Of a stretch of 64,000 bases of DNA, positions 1-9,377 are shown piece after piece. Under the pieces are notes generated by a model that made no database searches, was not told the origin of the DNA, and worked only from the letters and a program-made list of their open reading frames with translations. Numbering within the stretch: position 1 is the stretch's first letter; every line of letters begins with the position of its first letter. The position numbers and the translations under genes were made by a program. This stretch comes from Thermoclostridium sp036562185 (lineage in GTDB: Bacteria > Bacillota > Clostridia > DSM-8532): the NCBI GenBank assembly GCA_036562185.1, contig DATCKN010000090.1:109613-173612 (forward strand), read 5' to 3'.

Positions 1-251
1 AATTTAATATTTTACGAAGGGGCATTATCAATGGTTGAAAACTGTATTTACTCAATGGATATTGTTTAACAGTGGGGGGGACAAGGATTTTTGTGTGCAG
101 AACCCCAAAGTGTTCCTGTTAACGGGCTTAATATGGAAAATGGATATATATGCCTGGAAAAAAATAAAGAAGTGTGTTTTACAACCAGTATCACAAGACC
201 AAAGAAGAGCAAAAATTAACCGAAAGGTAATATTTTCAAGGGGGATTTAAA
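1..251. other. 5' edge, no supported gene
   Basis: No convincing gene is seen here. A short open frame from 35 to 250 lacks a ribosome binding site and has no family resemblance. The end of the stretch holds the strong AAGGGGGAT Shine-Dalgarno sequence of the gene starting at 252. Upstream sequence outside the window would be needed to place the promoter. Confidence 0.5.
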
Positions 252-2234
252 ATGTCTGGAAAAAACAAACTTACATTCAGAATTAACGAAAAAGCGAACA
301 GGATTACCTGGAGCGTACCCGATCTTCCATTAAAAAATGAAGAAAATGCAGATTTCTGGCGTATTCATATTGATGATGGATTTAGCAGGGAGATAATGGT
401 TAAATCCTCTCAACAGGAAGGGAAAGTCAGAACATCATCAAATGAAACAATTATTCACTATGATGGTTTGACCGACGTATATGGAAAAACATATAATGTG
501 AGGCTTAACCTGCATATGGAAGATAAAAACGACGTCATCGAATGCTGGGCTGATGTCGAAAACTTGGATGATGTCAGGATAAACGAGGTGCAGTTCCCAT
601 TTATGGATTTATCGGCTGTTTGCGACGAAAACCGGGCAAATGATGTATTATATCGTCCCAGAGGCCTTGGAGAACGCATAAATAATCCGTGGGCGGCTTT
701 AGAAAACGACCATACCGAGTATATGGCAGCAGACTATAATGAAATATGGTCTCCGCTGTTTTATCCCAGACCTGCTTCAATGGCATGGTTTGGTATTGAG
801 AGCTCAGGGCATTTTCTTTACATTGGCCGCCATGATGATAAAAAAAGAATATGTACCCTGCTGAGCGGTATTAATCCAAGAAATAAGTCTCCCCGGATAA
901 TATCGGCAATATGCCACTATCCTGCAGCAGTTAAGGGTGAATTTATATCGTGCGGGCATTCTGTATTAACGCTGCAAAAAGGCGACTGGCGCCTAGGATC
1001 GGACATATATGGAGACTGGGCTCGTAAAACATTTTACAATCCTGCACCAAAACCTGAATGGGTCCAGAATATGACCGGGTGGCAGAGAATAATACTAAAA
1101 CACCAGTATGGGGAAATTTTCTGGAAATATGAGGACCTGCCCAGGGTATATAAAGAAGGGGCTGAATATGGCCTTGATACACTGTTGATTTTCGGCTGGT
1201 GGAAAGGACGTTTTGACAATGGATATCCGATCTATGAGCCCGATCCTGATCTTGGCGGTGCAGAGGCTCTGAAAAAAGCTATTGAGGAAATCCATAACAT
1301 GGGTGGACGGGCCATCTTATATACAAACGGCGTCCTTATAGATCGCGCAACCGATTATTACAAGGAAACAGGGCACAGGATATGCAGAATTGATATAGAC
1401 GGTAATGAATATCAGGAACATTACCAATTTGCAAACAATGGAACTATATTGCGGAATTTCGGTTACAAGACATTTGTTTCTGCATGCCAGGCCACTGACG
1501 AATGGCGTGAGAAGCTGCTTGAAAACGGTAGAATTAAATTAAGCTTTAATCCTGATTCTATTTTCTATGATCAGATTGGAGGACATAAATGCTGGCCTTG
1601 TTTTAACAGCAGCCATAAACACCGAAACAGGATTGATGAAGACCCCTGGTTCAGATGTGAAAACCTTAAGGCAATGCATGATCTGTGTACAGGTGATAAA
1701 GCTCTGGGCTCTGAGAATACCGTTGATATTTTTTCATGCATTGTAGACTACAATCATGGTTGTGATTTTGGCAACTGGTACAGGAGAAGAGCAAACGATC
1801 CCAACGCAAGGAATAATTTTCCCAAGATGTACAGGCGTACATTTCCCGAAACCATTATGACAAACCGTTTTATACACGATTGCCGGAAAGATTTTAAGGG
1901 TGAGTTAAATTTCGCGTTTATACATGGCTATCGCTTCGATGTATCGATATATCGCGGCCGTGTTGCAGGAATAGCCGGAGAACCTGAATACGCCAAGTAT
2001 ATTAAAAAATTAATAGATCTGCGCAAAGCATATCATCAATTTTTTTACCATGGAAAATATGTTGTTGATACAGACATCACATTGCCTGATAAAGTGCATA
2101 TGGCGGAATATACTTATGAAAATAGAAAAATGTTTGCTTTCTGGAACGAGAACAAAAATGAAATAGATATTGATATCTTGGGAAATACAGTACATATAGG
2201 TGCAAACGACGTTGCATGCATAGTTACATTATAA
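252..2234 (+). CDS. DUF6259-type glycoside hydrolase-like protein
   Basis: 660 residues with no signal peptide, so probably cytoplasmic. The N-terminal third looks like a beta-rich domain. The middle resembles a TIM-barrel glycosidase: a FGWWKGRFDNGYP segment near residue 315, a GGRAILYTNG strand near 355, and SIFYDQIGG near 437, where the Asp could be a catalytic acid. This order matches proteins annotated as DUF6259, which are related to alpha-galactosidase-type families. The substrate is unknown; oligosaccharide cleavage is inference. The start is well supported by AAGGGGGAT about 7 bases upstream. It stands alone, followed by the promoter of the AbrB gene. Confidence 0.6.
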   Translation: MSGKNKLTFRINEKANRITWSVPDLPLKNEENADFWRIHIDDGFSREIMVKSSQQEGKVRTSSNETIIHYDGLTDVYGKTYNVRLNLHMEDKNDVIECWADVENLDDVRINEVQFPFMDLSAVCDENRANDVLYRPRGLGERINNPWAALENDHTEYMAADYNEIWSPLFYPRPASMAWFGIESSGHFLYIGRHDDKKRICTLLSGINPRNKSPRIISAICHYPAAVKGEFISCGHSVLTLQKGDWRLGSDIYGDWARKTFYNPAPKPEWVQNMTGWQRIILKHQYGEIFWKYEDLPRVYKEGAEYGLDTLLIFGWWKGRFDNGYPIYEPDPDLGGAEALKKAIEEIHNMGGRAILYTNGVLIDRATDYYKETGHRICRIDIDGNEYQEHYQFANNGTILRNFGYKTFVSACQATDEWREKLLENGRIKLSFNPDSIFYDQIGGHKCWPCFNSSHKHRNRIDEDPWFRCENLKAMHDLCTGDKALGSENTVDIFSCIVDYNHGCDFGNWYRRRANDPNARNNFPKMYRRTFPETIMTNRFIHDCRKDFKGELNFAFIHGYRFDVSIYRGRVAGIAGEPEYAKYIKKLIDLRKAYHQFFYHGKYVVDTDITLPDKVHMAEYTYENRKMFAFWNENKNEIDIDILGNTVHIGANDVACIVTL

Positions 2235-2266
2235 AGGAAAATATTTAAATCTTATTCAATCTGTTA

Positions 2267-2295
2267 TTGACAAAACATTTACCTTGAGGTATCTT
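2267..2295 (+). promoter_or_regulatory. sigma-A promoter of the AbrB-family gene
   Basis: TTGACA at 2267-2272, a 17-base spacer and TATCTT at 2290-2295. The -35 is perfect and the -10 is weaker. It lies about 100 bases before the AbrB-family start, leaving a leader rich in A and T. Predicted from sequence only. Confidence 0.55.
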
Positions 2296-2394
2296 TTTTG
2301 TAAAGTACACAAGATAAGTTATTTTTATAGAAATAGGAAATAGTATGTAAAAAATAACTTAATTACTTGGTAAAGATTTTAGGGGGGTTTTGTG

Positions 2395-2634
2395 ATGAAA
2401 GCTACAGGTTATGTTAGAAAATTGGATGCTCTTGGACGCATTGTTCTGCCAAAGTCACTCAGAAAACAGTTAAACATCAATGAAGGCGACAGTATTGAAA
2501 TGTTTATTGATAACGAAGGTAATGTAGTTCTTGATAAGTATGTTCCTCGTTGTATATTCTGCGATAATGTCTCTGAAGATATGATAGAATACAAAGGAAG
2601 GCATATTTGCAGGAACTGCTTGACACAAATGTAA
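2395..2634 (+). CDS. AbrB/SpoVT-family transition regulator with zinc-binding tail
   Basis: 79 residues. The N-terminal half is a swapped-hairpin AbrB DNA-binding domain (KLDALGRIVLPKSLRKQL, then GDSIEMF). The C-terminal half carries two CxxC pairs (CIFC and CRNC), as in clostridial AbrB proteins with a small zinc-ribbon-like tail. The family represses transition-state and stationary-phase genes; the targets here are unknown. A GTG at 2392 precedes the ATG; the ATG at 2395 has better spacing from AGGGGGG. It is monocistronic, between its own promoter and a strong terminator. Confidence 0.85.
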   Translation: MKATGYVRKLDALGRIVLPKSLRKQLNINEGDSIEMFIDNEGNVVLDKYVPRCIFCDNVSEDMIEYKGRHICRNCLTQM

Positions 2635-2673
2635 TGTACTTAACGAAACTTAAATTATGTTTAAACTTGTTAC

Positions 2674-2699
2674 AAGGACAGTAAAAACTGTCCTTTTTT
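2674..2699 (+). terminator. Rho-independent terminator after AbrB gene
   Basis: A 9-bp perfect stem (AAGGACAGT with ACTGTCCTT), an AAAA loop and a run of T at 2694-2699. Confidence 0.9.
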
Positions 2700-3157
2700 A
2701 CAGAACATTTCAAACGCAATTAAGAGTTATTCATGATATACAATTTAAAAATTAACTAAAACAGAAGATGTTCGGATAGTTGGAATGAAGAATACCTATT
2801 ATGCTATTCACCAGGGAATTTGACAATTCACGACATCATATTGGGTTGAAAATATATCGAACCGGTTAATGACAAATGTTTTATAATTTTGCTAATAAAG
2901 TCTGCATAAGAATTCAGCAAAAAATAAAGTATTTTAAAAAAAGCGCTTAATTATTAAAAAATATACCTGAACATTTACAGAATGCCGAAAAGAATTATTG
3001 ATATGAAATATTTAAAGAGTTTAAATATTTGAACCGACAATATAATATACCCTATCAGGCTTCTTTGGAAAGATTGTCTGACATAAAATGAGTTTTTTTG
3101 TCTTCATAGCTTAATTCTGATTTTAAAGGGAATATATATATTAGTTGAGGTGGTTCT
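2700..3157. other. Intergenic region before dgt
   Basis: About 460 bases, very AT-rich, with no open frame worth calling on either strand. TATAAT-like hexamers occur at 2881 and 3041 but neither has a good -35 at 16-18 bases. The dgt Shine-Dalgarno sequence GAGGTGG lies at 3147-3153. No RNA gene or repeat is seen. Confidence 0.5.
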
Positions 3158-4162
3158 ATGATGATTCGTGAGGAAACCGAAAGAACGGAGGAAAAAATTC
3201 TTTCTCCTTACGCCGCTTTGTCATCTAAATCAAAGGGAAGAGCCCGGCCGGAACAAAAATGCAATATCAGAACCGACTTTCAAAGAGACAGGGACAGAAT
3301 TATATATTCCAAAGCTTTTAGAAGACTTAAGCATAAAACTCAGGTTTTTATATCACCTGAAGGCGACCATTACAGAACCAGACTCACCCATACACTTGAA
3401 GTATCCCAAATAGCACGGACAATCGCAAGAAGTTTAAGACTTAATGAGGATTTAACGGAGGCAATTGCATTAGGGCATGATTTGGGACATACACCTTTTG
3501 GACATGCAGGCGAGCGTGTCCTGAAAGAAATATGCTCTCTGGGTTTTAAGCACAATGAACAGAGCGTAAGAGTTGTGGAAAAATTGGAGAAAAGCGGTAG
3601 AGGACTTAATCTTACGTACGAGGTGCTGGACGGTATACTATGCCACACGGGAGAAAAGAAGGCTGATACGCTGGAAGGCCGCATAGTACGATTTGCGGAC
3701 AGAATAGCATATATAAACCATGATATTGAGGACGCCATTCGCGGTGGCGTTATTTCACAGAGTGAACTTCCCAGAAGTTGCCTGAATGTTCTTGGTAATA
3801 CATCAGGCGAACGGATTAATAATATGATTGTTAACATTATTGAGAACAGTCTGGACAGGGATGAAATTTCCATGAGTACAGAGTACAGGGAAGCTACCGA
3901 AGAATTGAGAAATTTTATGTTCGAAAATGTGTATATTGGTTCCAGTGCGAAAGCAGAAGAAGGCAAAGCCGAAAACCTAATACGAAGTCTCTATGAAAAA
4001 CTGGTTGAAGAACCAGGGCTGCTTCCCGGGGAATTCTACTGCAAAATTCCCGAAGAAGGGATTGAGCGAGTTGTTTGCGATTATATAGCCGGGATGACCG
4101 ACAGGTATGCGGTAAATGTATTTAATACGATATTTATACCTGCCCGCTGGATGAGGTTTTAG
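3158..4162 (+). CDS. dgt: Deoxyguanosinetriphosphate triphosphohydrolase-like protein
   Basis: 334 residues, HD-superfamily dNTP triphosphohydrolase. Seen: DRDRIIYSKAFRRLKHKTQVF near residue 46, RTRLTHTLEVSQIAR with the first metal His, and the HD pair in LGHDLGHTPFGHAGE; a further Asp lies in DIEDAIRGG. The family removes triphosphate from dNTPs. The length fits the short Gram-positive type (dgt-like, type 2). It sits upstream of dnaG and rpoD, a common clostridial order. An ATG at 3161 is an alternative start. Confidence 0.92.
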   Translation: MMIREETERTEEKILSPYAALSSKSKGRARPEQKCNIRTDFQRDRDRIIYSKAFRRLKHKTQVFISPEGDHYRTRLTHTLEVSQIARTIARSLRLNEDLTEAIALGHDLGHTPFGHAGERVLKEICSLGFKHNEQSVRVVEKLEKSGRGLNLTYEVLDGILCHTGEKKADTLEGRIVRFADRIAYINHDIEDAIRGGVISQSELPRSCLNVLGNTSGERINNMIVNIIENSLDRDEISMSTEYREATEELRNFMFENVYIGSSAKAEEGKAENLIRSLYEKLVEEPGLLPGEFYCKIPEEGIERVVCDYIAGMTDRYAVNVFNTIFIPARWMRF

Positions 4163-4292
4163 CAATTTATACTGTTAACTGGCAAGATTTCATTGAAATT
4201 TTTGTTACATTAAATTAAAATTTTATTTTGATTATTAGAAGGATTTTTAAAAAACTTGTCGAATATGATAATATAGTATCTTTGGGGGGCTT

Positions 4293-6086
4293 ATGAACTA
4301 TTATCCCGATGAAGTAATCGAAGAAGTCAGATTAAATAATGATTTGGTGGAAGTAGTTTCTGAATATGTCCGCCTTGAAAAGAAAGGAGGGGGGTATTTT
4401 GGACTATGCCCTTTTCATAATGAAAAGACACCGTCTTTTCATGTGGAGCCTGTAAAGCAGTTTTACTATTGCTTTGGCTGCAATAATGGCGGTAATGTGT
4501 TTCACTTTATTATGAATATTGAAAACCTTAGTTTTCCGGATGCTCTCAGGTTGCTTGCAGACAGAGCAGGGATTGTTTTACCTGAACCCGATGATAAGGA
4601 AGAGCAGCAAAAAATCAAAATTAGGAAAAGCATCCTGGATATAAACAGAGTGGCCGCCAGATTTTACTTTTCATGCCTTGCAGCCGAAAAGGGTAGAGAA
4701 GCACTGAAATATCTCCATGACAGAGGCTTAAGCAACCGTATTATCAGACAGTTTGGGTTAGGTTTCGCTCCAAATGAATGGAACGCATTATCAAACTACC
4801 TGCTTGACGAAGGTTTTGATGAATCCATCCTGATTCAATCAGGGCTTGCTATAAAAAATAAAAACGATAAATTAATTGATAGATTCAGGGGAAGAATAAT
4901 ATTTCCAATATTTGATATACGTGGTAACATTGTTGCGTTTGGCGGAAGAGTTATGGATGACTCTTTGCCCAAATATATTAATTCGCCTGAAACCCTTTGC
5001 TACAGTAAGGGAAGAGAATTATTCGGCATGCATCTTGCAAAAAAAAGCAAGGAAAAAAAGCTTCTGATTGTAGAAGGTTATATGGATGTAATTTCATTGC
5101 ACCAGGCAGGTATTGACTTTGCAGTGGCACCACTGGGAACTGCATTGACCGGCATGCAGGGGCGTATATTAAAAAAGTACGCAGATGAAATTATTCTTTC
5201 GTATGATGCCGATACTGCCGGCCAGAAAGCAACAGAAAGAGGGCTTGAGGTTCTGAACCGGTTGGGATGCCGTGCAAAGGTGCTTCAAATTCCTGATGGA
5301 AAAGATCCGGATGAGTTTATAAGAAAAAATGGTCCGGAAAAGTTTAAAATGTTGATAGATCGGGCAATATCACTCTTGGAATATAAAATTGGCGTGTTAA
5401 AAAATATGTATTCTTTGGACAACGAAGAAGGTAAGCTGAATTTTTTAAATGGAGTTGCTGATCTACTGACAGAACAGGAAAATTTTATGGAAAGGGAAAT
5501 TGTTGTCAAGAAAATTTCCGAAATTTACGATATTTCAGCAGATGCACTGCATGCTGAAATTGAGAGGCGGCTTAAACAGAAACAGCGAAAGGAAAAAAGC
5601 TCAGAATTTTATTCTGCGAAAAAGGAACTGACGGGTTCTGTGAAGACCTTTACAGTCCGAAAAAATGAAGATATAAGGGTCCGGTATGAAAAAATGCTGA
5701 TAGCTCTGTTATGCCGTGAAAATCATTTGTATTCCAAAGTTGCAGACAGGTATTCGGAAAATGATTTCAGTGACGAAAGTCTGCGTGAAATGGCCAGTGT
5801 ATTATTTGAAAAGCTAAAGACCGGTAGTGATTTTCTGTTGGAAGAATATATTTCGAGGCTTGATCCCGAAAAGGCTTCATCGATTGTTCATATATCAAAG
5901 ACATTTTGTAACTTTGATGATCCTGAAAAAGCACTCGAAGATATACTTCAAAAGCTGGAGCTTTTAAAATTAGAGGAAGAAAAAAAGGATATTTTAATTC
6001 GTTTGAAGAATATTACCAATGTAGAAGAGAAAAAACAGTTACAGGAACAACTGCAGTCTGTTATAAGGAAAATAGCAAATAAATGA
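4293..6086 (+). CDS. dnaG: DNA primase
   Basis: 597 residues, the usual length. It makes RNA primers at the replication fork with DnaB helicase. The N-terminal CHC2 zinc finger is complete (C39, H42, C60, C63). The primase core follows with FGLGFAPNEW and RFRGRIIFPI, and the TOPRIM motif EGYMD begins at residue 261 with SYDADTAGQ downstream. The C-terminal 150 residues are the helical helicase-binding region, Glu/Lys-rich. The ribosome binding site TTGGGGGGC directly precedes ATG. It is followed by rpoD after 40 bases, the conserved macromolecular synthesis order. Confidence 0.97.
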   Translation: MNYYPDEVIEEVRLNNDLVEVVSEYVRLEKKGGGYFGLCPFHNEKTPSFHVEPVKQFYYCFGCNNGGNVFHFIMNIENLSFPDALRLLADRAGIVLPEPDDKEEQQKIKIRKSILDINRVAARFYFSCLAAEKGREALKYLHDRGLSNRIIRQFGLGFAPNEWNALSNYLLDEGFDESILIQSGLAIKNKNDKLIDRFRGRIIFPIFDIRGNIVAFGGRVMDDSLPKYINSPETLCYSKGRELFGMHLAKKSKEKKLLIVEGYMDVISLHQAGIDFAVAPLGTALTGMQGRILKKYADEIILSYDADTAGQKATERGLEVLNRLGCRAKVLQIPDGKDPDEFIRKNGPEKFKMLIDRAISLLEYKIGVLKNMYSLDNEEGKLNFLNGVADLLTEQENFMEREIVVKKISEIYDISADALHAEIERRLKQKQRKEKSSEFYSAKKELTGSVKTFTVRKNEDIRVRYEKMLIALLCRENHLYSKVADRYSENDFSDESLREMASVLFEKLKTGSDFLLEEYISRLDPEKASSIVHISKTFCNFDDPEKALEDILQKLELLKLEEEKKDILIRLKNITNVEEKKQLQEQLQSVIRKIANK

Positions 6087-6126
6087 TAAATATACTATTC
6101 ACAAGACGAGAGGTGGAATAGAAAAA

Positions 6127-7371
6127 ATGGCAGATATTAAAAATAAGAAACTCTCTGCCGGTACAGCCGATGCGGGTAAAGAAAAAGCTGAAAAGACGTC
6201 AGAAAAAAATCATGGCAAGACTTCCGGGGAAAACAGCAAAGTTAATGATAAGGAAAAAAATAAAGATAAAAATTCAAATATAAAAAGCGGTAAGAATCAG
6301 GAAGCTAAAAAAGAGCCTGCTGCAATTCTTCGGGAATTGACTGAAATGGGAAAAGCCAAAGGCATGCTTACCTATAAAGAAATAATGGATGCCTTTGAAA
6401 AAATTGATCTTCCTCCGGACAAAATCGAAAGGATTTATGATGCCCTGGAACGTATGGGAATTGATGTGTTGCCCGAAGCAGATGATGAAATTGAAGAAAT
6501 CGATTTGGAAGAAGATCCCGAGTTAAGTATTCCCGAAGGTATAACAATTGATGATCCGGTAAGGATGTATCTGAAAGAAATTGGGAAAGTCCCACTGTTG
6601 ACGGCAGAAGAAGAAATTGAGCTTGCAAAAAGGATGGAAGCGGGCGAAGAGGAGCCTAAAAAAAGGCTCGCTGAAGCAAATTTGCGTCTTGTTGTAAGTA
6701 TTGCCAAAAGGTATGTAGGCAGGGGCATGCTTTTCCTAGATTTGATCCAGGAAGGAAATCTCGGACTGATTAAGGCTGTTGAGAAGTTTGATTACAGGAA
6801 GGGTTTCAAATTCAGTACCTATGCAACATGGTGGATACGGCAGGCAATTACCCGTGCTATAGCCGATCAGGCCAGAACAATCCGTATCCCGGTACACATG
6901 GTTGAAACAATAAACAAACTTATAAGAGTGTCAAGACAACTCTTGCAGGAACTGGGAAGAGAACCGACTCCTGAAGAAATTGCAAACGAAATGGGGTTGT
7001 CGGAAGATAAGGTACGTGAAATAATGAAGATCTCACAGGAACCTGTTTCTCTTGAGACCCCGATCGGTGAAGAAGAAGACAGCCATCTTGGAGATTTTAT
7101 TCCTGATGATGACGCACCTGCGCCTGATGAATCTGCAGCATTTACTTTATTGAAAGAGCAATTGATTGATGTTCTGGATACACTGACACCGAGGGAAGAA
7201 AAGGTTTTAAGGCTTCGTTTCGGTCTTGATGACGGTAGAGCCCGTACCCTTGAAGAAGTTGGTAAGGAGTTTAATGTTACCCGTGAACGAATACGCCAGA
7301 TTGAAGCAAAAGCACTGAGAAAGCTCCGCCACCCGAGCAGAAGCAAGAAACTGAAAGATTATCTTGATTAA
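6127..7371 (+). CDS. rpoD: RNA polymerase primary sigma factor SigA
   Basis: 414 residues. A Lys/Glu-rich low-complexity extension (about 1-62) precedes sigma region 1.1 (KGMLTYKEIMDAF). Region 1.2 is at about 140-165, region 2 carries NLRLVVSIAKRYVGRGM, DLIQEGNLGLI and the region 2.4 motif STYATWWIRQAI, region 3 starts at IRIPVHMVETIN, and region 4.2 ends in a helix-turn-helix with VTRERIRQIEAKALRKLRHP. This is the housekeeping sigma factor. AGAGGTGG precedes the start. It is likely co-transcribed with dnaG. Confidence 0.97.
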   Translation: MADIKNKKLSAGTADAGKEKAEKTSEKNHGKTSGENSKVNDKEKNKDKNSNIKSGKNQEAKKEPAAILRELTEMGKAKGMLTYKEIMDAFEKIDLPPDKIERIYDALERMGIDVLPEADDEIEEIDLEEDPELSIPEGITIDDPVRMYLKEIGKVPLLTAEEEIELAKRMEAGEEEPKKRLAEANLRLVVSIAKRYVGRGMLFLDLIQEGNLGLIKAVEKFDYRKGFKFSTYATWWIRQAITRAIADQARTIRIPVHMVETINKLIRVSRQLLQELGREPTPEEIANEMGLSEDKVREIMKISQEPVSLETPIGEEEDSHLGDFIPDDDAPAPDESAAFTLLKEQLIDVLDTLTPREEKVLRLRFGLDDGRARTLEEVGKEFNVTRERIRQIEAKALRKLRHPSRSKKLKDYLD

Positions 7372-7396
7372 TGCAATGATATTTCATACAAGCACC

Positions 7397-7439
7397 AGAA
7401 TACCCCCTTTTCAATATATTGAATGTATGGGGGTATTCT
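7397..7439 (+). promoter_or_regulatory. Hairpin covering the yunB ribosome binding site
   Basis: AGAATACCCCC (7397-7407) pairs perfectly with GGGGGTATTCT (7429-7439), with a 21-base loop. The 3' arm contains the GGGGG Shine-Dalgarno sequence of yunB, and the ATG begins 2 bases after the stem. There is no T run, so it does not look like an intrinsic terminator. Folding in RNA read through from rpoD would hide the yunB start. Confidence 0.6.
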
Positions 7440-7440
7440 T

Positions 7441-8142
7441 ATGAGAAAATATTCATATGACAGGTATATGCCATATATGAGGGTACGTTTCAGGAGTCAC
7501 CCATGCACCGGATACGCAAACAACACATTTATACGCGATTTTGCCATATTTTTCAGGATAATTATATGTATTGCATGTCTTGTTGCTGCAATAAGCAGTA
7601 TCGGAAATAATTTTTATGCCGCCGTTGAAAATATCAGCGAATACAAGGCTGCACAGCTTGTAAATGAGTACATAGACCTTGGAATATTGTCAGCTTCTTC
7701 ACTGTTTGCCGGTAAAAGCTTTGTTGAGGTTATATATGATAAGTATGGTAAGGTCACATCGATTGAAACAAATGGAATTGAAATAAACAGATTTGCTTCA
7801 GTGCTGTCTGAAAGCATACAGAAAGAAATTAAGAAAAGGGAATATGAAAAAATAAAAGTTCCGTTAGGTTCGATCGCCGGTAATAAGTTATTGGCTTCTT
7901 TTGGTTTTTCAATACCTTACAGGATAATTCCTGACGGAAAGGTTTCTGTTTCACCACAGTCTGTCTTTGAGGACGCGGGAATTAATCAGACGGTTCATAA
8001 GTTAAAAATGAATGTGTCAGTAAAAGTTAAAATACTGTTTCCGCTGATGAACAGGGAAGAAACAATAGACAGGGAAGTGATTGTTTCTGAAACCGTAATT
8101 GTTGGTGATATTCCGGAAGTGCTGTTATCAAGGATGGATTGA
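7441..8142 (+). CDS. yunB: Sporulation protein YunB
   Basis: 233 residues from ATG 7441, 7 bases after GGGGG; an in-frame ATG at 7423 has no ribosome binding site and lies inside a hairpin loop. After a basic N-terminus there is one membrane segment (about 37-56, FFRIIICIACLVAAISSIG). The rest matches YunB: VIYDKYGKVTSIETNG, LGSIAGNKLLASFG and a C-terminal VSETVIVGDIPE. YunB belongs to the mother-cell sporulation set in Bacillus and is needed for full spore formation; its biochemical role is unclear. It follows rpoD by 69 bases. Confidence 0.9.
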   Translation: MRKYSYDRYMPYMRVRFRSHPCTGYANNTFIRDFAIFFRIIICIACLVAAISSIGNNFYAAVENISEYKAAQLVNEYIDLGILSASSLFAGKSFVEVIYDKYGKVTSIETNGIEINRFASVLSESIQKEIKKREYEKIKVPLGSIAGNKLLASFGFSIPYRIIPDGKVSVSPQSVFEDAGINQTVHKLKMNVSVKVKILFPLMNREETIDREVIVSETVIVGDIPEVLLSRMD

Positions 8143-8331
8143 ATTATAACAGTTCAAACAGGCTGATAATTAATATTGATAATCATTAACTTCCGTTTAC
8201 ATATTGACATAAACTTAAAAATAGTAGAAAATTCATATAAAATATATAATTTGTGTAAATATGTATATAATTTTGCAATATATCGATTTTAGCTATTTTG
8301 CTGTTTCCCAGAAGAACGGGAGGGATAATAT

Positions 8332-9354
8332 ATGCCTCTGATTCACCTGGTTTTAGCTGATAACGATTTTGAATATGTCAACCGTCTTGCACAATGGTTT
8401 ATTGAAAACAAGCAAAATCAATTTCAGATTTCGGCGTTCAGTGAAAAGGAAAGCTTTAAAAAGTTTATTTCAGAGAATAAAGGAAAAATCAATATCATAC
8501 TTGCATCGGAGGATTTTCTTACTGATGTTCCGGTCCAGGATACAATAACTGCAGTATTAGGACAAGCTGTAAAATTTGAAAATTTAAACTCAATTGAAAA
8601 ATATCAGCCTGCTCCTTTAATCTGTTCAGATGTCCTGTCTATTCTTTCAAACAGGAAACCCGAAACAGAAAAATGGTACCCATTAGGGAAAAGCGAGCTC
8701 GTTGTTTGTTACTCGATGAACATATACTTAAAATCAAAAATTGCATTGCTGTTGTCCCTTTTGTCGAAAGATTATGTATATATAAGCTTGGATTCGTTTC
8801 CGTTTTATAAAATAGAAGGGAATAACGATACATATAAAAATCTGTCGGACGTATTGTACCATATAAAAAGCCGGAAGGGCAATCCGGTAATGGCTCTGGA
8901 AAGCGCAGTCCTTTACGGCAATAATCAAATCTTTTATATTCCCCCCATTGATAATCCAAGGGATTTATGGGATCTTACAGATGCAGAAACAGATATTTTT
9001 ATTGAAGCATTAAAATCATGGGGACGCTTTTCAAGAATTATAATAGATCATGAGTGCAACACCGGGCCTATGACTATAAAATTGTTTGAAGCAGCATCTT
9101 CCATAATCATCCCGTTTGAAACAGCAAATCTGCACCAGCTGTCGAGAATAAAAAGCATGACAGACGGCATCCATGGACTGAGCAGTAATAAAATAAAATG
9201 GGTATTTTGTGACGGCAATGGTGAAGCATTTCTGCCTCATGAATTCGGAAATTGCCATGAATTACGGTGGATTAACGGGTCTATGCCGTTTTTAAACGGT
9301 TTCGTCCTGGACTCATATAAAAGAAGCCAGCTGGAAGGCTTGTTGTCAGAATAA
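8332..9354 (+). CDS. TadZ/CpaE-like localisation protein (pseudo-receiver plus degenerate ATPase)
   Basis: 340 residues. Residues 1-110 look like a receiver fold (VLADND near residue 8) but the phospho-acceptor position after IILAS has no Asp in the right place, so it is probably a pseudo-receiver. Residues 120-340 resemble a MinD/ParA fold (YVYISLDSFPFY, RIIIDHECN, IIPFET), but the Walker A loop is replaced by YSMNIYLKSKI, without the GKT. TadZ/CpaE proteins place the Tad secretion machine at its site in the cell. It lies 23 bases before a CpaF-type ATPase gene, which supports the call. The assignment rests on motif order and context. Confidence 0.65.
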   Translation: MPLIHLVLADNDFEYVNRLAQWFIENKQNQFQISAFSEKESFKKFISENKGKINIILASEDFLTDVPVQDTITAVLGQAVKFENLNSIEKYQPAPLICSDVLSILSNRKPETEKWYPLGKSELVVCYSMNIYLKSKIALLLSLLSKDYVYISLDSFPFYKIEGNNDTYKNLSDVLYHIKSRKGNPVMALESAVLYGNNQIFYIPPIDNPRDLWDLTDAETDIFIEALKSWGRFSRIIIDHECNTGPMTIKLFEAASSIIIPFETANLHQLSRIKSMTDGIHGLSSNKIKWVFCDGNGEAFLPHEFGNCHELRWINGSMPFLNGFVLDSYKRSQLEGLLSE

Positions 9355-9377
9355 TATATAGTCCAGAGGGGATGCGA

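Noticed and set aside
35..250. 71-codon frame before the DUF6259 gene
   Set aside because: No ribosome binding site and no recognisable sequence.
3370..3966. Minus-strand frame of 198 residues
   Set aside because: Antisense to dgt, with no ribosome binding site or family match; dgt motifs are complete.
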